64,000 nucleotides of DNA from Climacium dendroides (Eukaryota > Streptophyta > Bryopsida > Hypnales > Climaciaceae). The notes below the pieces were generated by a model. It was not told the origin of the DNA. It did no database searches and worked only from the letters and a program-made list of their open reading frames with translations. Where the stretch lies: NCBI GenBank assembly GCA_950106755.1, contig OX467091.1, positions 20,105,538 through 20,169,537 on the forward strand, read 5' to 3'. This document shows positions 58,690 through 64,000 of the stretch, in pieces. The position numbers and the translations under genes were made by a program. How positions within the stretch are numbered: the first letter of the stretch is position 1; each line of letters starts with the position of its first letter.

Positions 58690-58704
58690 AAACCCTAACC
58701 CTAA
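58690..58704 (-). promoter_or_regulatory. Telo-box upstream of the RH16-like gene
   Basis: AAACCCTAACCCTAA lies about 120 bp before the start codon. Telo-boxes (AAACCCTAA) are known in promoters of plant ribosomal-protein and ribosome-biogenesis genes, which agrees with the helicase's expected role. It is only two telomere units, so it is not an interstitial telomere array. Confidence 0.65.
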
Positions 58705-58739
58705 TTGATTCGAAACCCATAACACCGCGCCCGGCCAAT

Positions 58740-61380
58740 ACTGTTGCAGGTATTGTACCGCCTCTGGATGTTCTAACTGGGGGAAATGAAATGATAATTT
58801 TTTGAATTAATAAGCAAAGCTTTTGATGCTCAATCATGAACCCTGAAACACTTCAAAGGACAAAAATATAAAATATACAAAAATATAAAACATATAAAAT
58901 ATAAAAAGTGTCTAATTAATTATATTCATGGTTTTTTAGAAACAAAAATGTACCTATTCATCTAAGAATCTAATAATTTTTTAGTAACTTTTTTGGTGAT
59001 AAGTTTCCCCCTTACACAAATATTGAAGAAAGTCTAAACTTTTTGTACATAAATAAATAGTAATTTGAATCTTAGTACCCAAAATTTTAAACATGAACAA
59101 ATAGTAATTTGAATCTTTGTAATCATGAGTTAAGTTTTTCATCCATTGATGGATAGACAAAAAGATAGCTATGACAAATATATACAAGATTGATGAATGG
59201 ATAGTCCAATCTTGGTATATATAAGTCATTAACTTTTAAATACACTCAAAATTTATGCAAATTTTATAGATGGGTGGAAAAAAAAACATTATACAATAAA
59301 AAATTTTAATGCAAATGTTTTAACCCTTAAACCACATTTCATGTCCATATTCAATTCATTTCATTTATTAGACTTCTACATTAAAACAATCATTTCTAAT
59401 TAAATTTTTGTATTTTTCAAATTTAATATGTGTTTAAATTTTTATTTCATTTTAAAAAAAATTATTTTATATGATTTTTAAAAAAAATTATAAAAATCAT
59501 AGTGGTTACACAAATGCTTAAAATTGTAACTAAGGAATTCCCCACAATGGTTAATGAGGCTCTCAAATTTAAATTCCATATTTGAACCTTCACTTTTCTC
59601 AACAACATCATCTTCTTGTGAACTTTGGTAGACATGAGATACAATATGAGACTTATCATCCAAATAAATATCTACCAAAGTATACCATTTGCATTTTTTT
59701 TTATCAATTACATGCTATATCTTCTTTATAAGCAACTAAGCATCATAAATGGTTTTCCACATTTTTTGAGACGCTTTGGCATCCTTAAAAAAAGCAAAGT
59801 ATATATTCACTAAATGTGTAAAGCCCTAACTGGTTGTTGACCCCTACATTCAATTAAAAAGGTGATAGTAAAAAACATAAATATAGAATCCTAAACTATT
59901 GTGTTATAAACCACTTTATTGTAACATTGCATATTTGAACTCATTGGTATAAACTTTTAGTAAATTACTATACAAAGAGATACAAACTATGACATAACAT
60001 GTCAATGGATACTTTGAAGAAGACTTAAACTCAACATTAAGCTTGCAAATTCCTAATTCAATTTTCAATTCTTTTCAATTTAAGTTTGAATCGAGAAGAT
60101 ATTGCTTCTTTAGGAGTCCCACAAATGTTTCGTCCATCTTACTATAGAGAGTGATCACCCATTGTTCTTTCCATTGATGACTTCTTTTTTATTCCATCAT
60201 GTTATTTTAACCTTTCTCCTAGACACTCTCTTCTTCCTATTGAGTAGTGTCAATCTCTTTCTAATGATGACCAATTATCTCCAAAATGGATTTGCATCAT
60301 GAATTATGTAAAAGATCCATGCCACATATTCTTAAAACTAGGTGGAAATAAGAATGGTGGAACCACACCACCACCAAAATTTCCAACAAATGAATCCCAA
60401 GATTGGTTTCAACTTGAAGTTTGAATTTAAAAAAAAAACAAATATTAATGAAAATAAATTTGGAAGTGAAAAGAAACAATTCATCGAAACACAAACCAAA
60501 ATCTAAAAACATGCGATGAAAGGGTTTGCAAAGAGTTTTACGTGAAGATAAGTTAAACCTAAATTTTGGAACTTCTATAAGAAAAACAATGGTAGTTTGT
60601 CACAAAGAAGCACTTGACTTCTCAAAGTCATATTGTTCTTATCTCTTGCTTGTATGGTATCCATTTAGGACATTAATCCTAAATTTAATTGCATGTTGTG
60701 GAGTAGGTATTTTAGAATGAAATTCTATGAACACAAATGAAGGGTCATGAAACTTGAAGGGTCAATAATTGTTGTGGTTACATACTTGATTTGACCCATA
60801 TAGTTTGTAATGATAGTTTTGACACCATACAATTAGAAACGTATGGCATGCAACTCTTAGCAAACCTTCTCCAATTGATGCATCACTTCCATGAAAGTAA
60901 AATAGATGTTGCATAGATTACTAAGGACTTGCTTTTTGAATGAAATTATTAGAATTTAGATGAGTAAAATGGCATTTAATGAAAAATCTAAAAATATATT
61001 AATGTGACAAACTTTGTCACCTTTGTAAAGATCAAAAGTTCTTCTATTTTGGAAGATTGACATTTAAAAAAAATGATTGCTTTATTAATACAATATATAC
61101 CTACATGACTTCTGAGAAGGGTGATAAAATTGATTTATTCCATTTAAAAATTTGCATTAACCCAAAGTTAAAGCCTTCACTTGTCACATATAACATTTCA
61201 TTCTAAACATTGGATCTATATGCATGTTTGTCATCCATACTATCAAGCTTAGGGTCAAGAAGTCTATTTTCCACAATTGATGTACAAATGTGAATAAGAA
61301 TTATACCTTCAATCATTCATATTTGCTAAAATGGAATATGTCACCCACCTAGTTTCATACATTTAGCAATCACTAGTGTT
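58740..61380. other. AT-rich gene-free stretch
   Basis: No coding region was recognised. A local direct duplication of AATAGTAATTTGAATCTT (about 59,058 and 59,099) is present. A left-end-like TTAACCCTTAAACCAC at about 59,320 resembles the TTAA elements but lacks a partner. Confidence 0.45.
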
Positions 61381-61384
61381 TGGA

Positions 61385-61490
61385 TCTACGATGTGAAAGT
61401 TATTGAATTTCAAAGTTATTTGAAAATTAAAAATTTGAAAACTACTTCTACTTTTATTTTGATTGCGGCATTGGCACAAGGCACACCAAT
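61385..61490 (+). repeat. Dispersed repeat, second copy (pair with 44,555-44,665)
   Basis: GATGTGAAAGTTATTGAATTT, GAAAACTACTTCTACTT and GCACAAGGCACACC match the first copy block by block. Confidence 0.65.
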
Positions 61491-61937
61491 GATCCTACTA
61501 GTTTATGAAATTTAGTGCAATATGCTACCTTCAAGACAAACATGCATCAACTTTGGCTACCCTTGAGAGTGAGGAGTATTAAAAATAAACAAAAAATAAA
61601 GAATTTTGCAAGTTGTGAAGGATTATTGGGAGTACTATAACACAAAACAGACTAAACAAATGCTAATTCCAATGTAGAGGAAGTTGCAGTCTTGGCTCAA
61701 ATCTTCCCTGTTAAATACTAATATGAATGCAACTCTCCTTCCAAGATCAAAAGTGAAAGTTGAGAGAATCAGGAAATAAGAGACACATTCTATCAAATCT
61801 GCTTGTCTCTGGCTTGGGGGGCTTGAAATTTCAATCACCATACGTATAGATAAAATAAAAGATTGGAATGTAATAATCCACCCCCAAAAAAGTTGAGATA
61901 CGAATCTGAAGCAGGTTTCAGAGTCCCGTATAAGTTC

Positions 61938-63777
61938 CTATTGCTTTTTCAGAGGAAGACCAGAGACTGGATCTAGGAGGCTGGAACTCTGCCCCTCCAA
62001 CACATGTGCGCCCTTCCCCGCTCTCGTGCATATGAGATAGTCAATGTCGCCCCGTATTCTCGGTGGATTCACAACTCCAATCAATTCAGTTGGGGCCGAA
62101 AGGGAGTCGATGTCCTTCAAGGAAGTCAATCCAGCGGACTCGAGGATACTTTGATCGCCAATAACATATCTGCATCTCCACGATACCGCCGTAAATACCA
62201 TAAGGCAGAAGATACTAAAAATGTTAGGGACCTGCCCTACCCTGGCAGCTGGCTACAAACAGCAACTCATCTCTTCCAATACACTTGGTTGACTTATAAG
62301 CTAGTGTGAGCATGACTTGGCTAAATGTCTATGATTCACTGAACCTCCCACTTTAAATGATCGCAAAAGAAATTCATAAATAGTGATTAAAACTTGATCT
62401 CAAGAGAGTTTGGCTATTGTACCCAAAGTGATCTCTCCAAAGATCTTAAGTGATCTCCCAATGAAAACACATTCCTACATAATGGTTATGAAAGTGGCGC
62501 ACATAGTGTCCTATACCTTACATTTTAACCATTAGGTGCAGGACGCATCGAGATCATAGGCAATCACTGTCTTGTTACTAATCATGTATAGACGCCCAAG
62601 AGTCTCACCTGGAGAAATCAGCATCGGAAGCTGGAGGGAATTGGTAAAGAAGGCGTTGGAGAAGCTGTGCTCCCACTTCTTTGTTACGAGCAAACATTAC
62701 TGCATTCGGACCCGCATCGAAAGTATAGGCAACCTGCAAAAAGAATGATGTAATCAGAAAAGAATAGAACATAATGGGGGCTCAAAATGTGTATACAATA
62801 AAAAACAAGCGGCTAATTGCCGTTGTCTACCCCAAATAGAAACTTGTAAGTTTCATAAGTTTCTTTCTGTGTAATCCTTGACACAATCCTCAGAATAATC
62901 CTTGGCATACTTATTCCTTCAAAATTTCAAGGATCCTATTTGACAATCTTGGAATACCACTTTTCCCTAAAATCACATGACACAGTTCTACGAGGTATAA
63001 GAGATTCTTTCTTTGGAATGATGGGCACGACCATGCCAGACATGTCTCAATGGTTTTCATAGGGCACCAGAACTTTCTACATTTTGGAACCGTTGCTCAG
63101 TCTCTCCCCTTGGGGAATAGGGACAATAAAAGATGGATAACTATGAAAACCTGGTGTTTCCCTGGTCTTGATTGTTTCGTTATTTGAACAACTACTGCTC
63201 TCGTCCACACCTAATTAAAGTCTAACCTTCATATTTGACACTCCATAATACAATGATAGTATTGATTCAAGAAATGAACATGGAAAAAGCATTTCTGTGA
63301 TTAATCCATGCTTGCCACCTTGAAGTTAGGGCTTCCCAAACATGTGATAATAGGACAACAGTAGCTCTAAAAGATGCTTGATATAAGGAGAGCACAAACA
63401 CTGCACGTGAATTGACAAGCAGTAGAACTCTGGATCACCTGCGGCTCTCCCGCATGGCGATTCCACCGCTCCACCAGTCCAATGAGTCTGCACGCACCAC
63501 CGACATAAATGCTTCACTCATCTAACCATGCGGTCTCCAAACCACATCAAATAACATCAAAGATTACATAGCAAGAAGATTTTACTCCATATTATTAGAG
63601 AGATGATTTTGAAGATTGCCTGCGAGAAGTGTCATTCAGATAGAAAATCGGAGGGGAAGTATCCAAGCAGGTTGCATGGAACTGGTTGCTATCTGCGCAG
63701 GTGATCTTTGCAAACTCTGCAAAGTCCATGGACTCGATGGCTTTCTCCATCTGCTCGATGCGTTTTGGCACCACCTC
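61938..63777 (-). CDS. MVD: Mevalonate diphosphate decarboxylase, C-terminal part (5' part beyond the window)
   Basis: The last four exons join in phase: 63,620-63,777, 63,439-63,487, 62,609-62,733 and 61,938-62,169. They encode [16 protein letters not shown]..., [53 protein letters not shown] and a C-terminus with [13 protein letters not shown]...[12 protein letters not shown]. These are the conserved C-terminal half of the plant enzyme. [10 protein letters not shown] carries the catalytic aspartate known from the yeast enzyme. The enzyme converts mevalonate-5-diphosphate to isopentenyl diphosphate with ATP, the last step of the mevalonate pathway (cytosol and/or peroxisome). The 158-bp exon ends in a GC donor (CGCAG|GCAATC), and only this junction keeps the frame. 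63,778-64,000 is intron. About 187 residues are seen, under half of the usual ~420. Confidence 0.95.
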
Positions 63778-64000
63778 CTATTCATCATAACCATTACAAT
63801 TCCTTTCTTAAATCAGAAGCTAAGGACCAAGAAGTCATGGATTGAAAATGAACAAATTTCATAGATCATATTGGGAAAATAATAGAATTCCGGAGGAACC
63901 AAATTTCAAATCACCAGAATCAGTGATGAACATTGCATCACTGGTCAAAAGTAAAACAAATTTGGACAAAACGAAAGACCACGTACGACCTACTCAACAG

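Noticed and set aside
58690..58704. Possible interstitial telomere repeat.
   Set aside because: Only about two units and placed in a promoter; better explained as a telo-box.

Overview
This is nuclear DNA of a land plant, most likely a vascular plant. The evidence is spliced genes with plant-type GT-AG and a few GC-AG introns, a plant-length electron-transfer flavoprotein beta subunit, a MOM1-type silencing protein (a family described from vascular plants), a telo-box in front of a ribosome-biogenesis helicase, and very long AT-rich gene-poor stretches full of decayed hairpin-type repeats. I suspect a large-genome lineage such as a gymnosperm, but the sequence alone does not prove this. No tRNA, rRNA, CRISPR array or intact retrotransposon coding region was seen.

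Layout. 1-3,800: AT-rich, no confident gene. 3,799-6,489 (+): an unrecognised multi-exon coding region whose exons join in phase but carry in-frame TAG codons, so it is probably a decayed or repeat-borne gene. 6,640-7,200: a 16-bp-period minisatellite. 7,300-12,700: repeats, including a 78-bp tandem duplication, a ~2.5 kb foldback structure and four 20-bp dyad modules. 13,651-16,016 (+): complete ETFB (5 coding exons, 251 aa). 16,400-20,150: dispersed repeats and a TTAA-flanked miniature element. 20,508-31,963 (-): a large MOM1/CHD3-derived gene with PHD finger, two chromodomains, a SNF2 domain with degraded catalytic motifs, a CMM2-like region, a coiled coil and a C-terminal SUMO-interaction-like motif. 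33,757-52,000: an 18-kb gene-free repeat zone with several TTAA-flanked hairpin elements, a Tourist-like MITE and local tandem repeats. 53,044-55,270 (-): an unrecognised three-exon gene of 445 aa. 56,681-58,570 (-): an intronless DEAD-box helicase of the RH16/DDX56/Dbp9 type. 61,938-63,777 (-): the last four exons of mevalonate diphosphate decarboxylase, whose 5' part lies beyond the window.

The genes are ordinary single plant loci with no operon logic: mitochondrial electron transfer (ETFB), heterochromatin silencing (MOM1-like), nucleolar ribosome assembly (RH16-like) and cytosolic/peroxisomal isoprenoid synthesis (MVD). The most unusual signals are: a set of at least four elements flanked by TTAA with CCC(C/T)T termini, two of them sharing one TTAA, which look like piggyBac-type miniature elements; the MOM1-like gene, with every SNF2 catalytic motif eroded, an internal duplicated helicase exon, a 47-residue repeat exon and a terminal SIM-like motif; and the TAG-interrupted gene at the left end. 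Exon borders were read by eye and may be off by a base or two.
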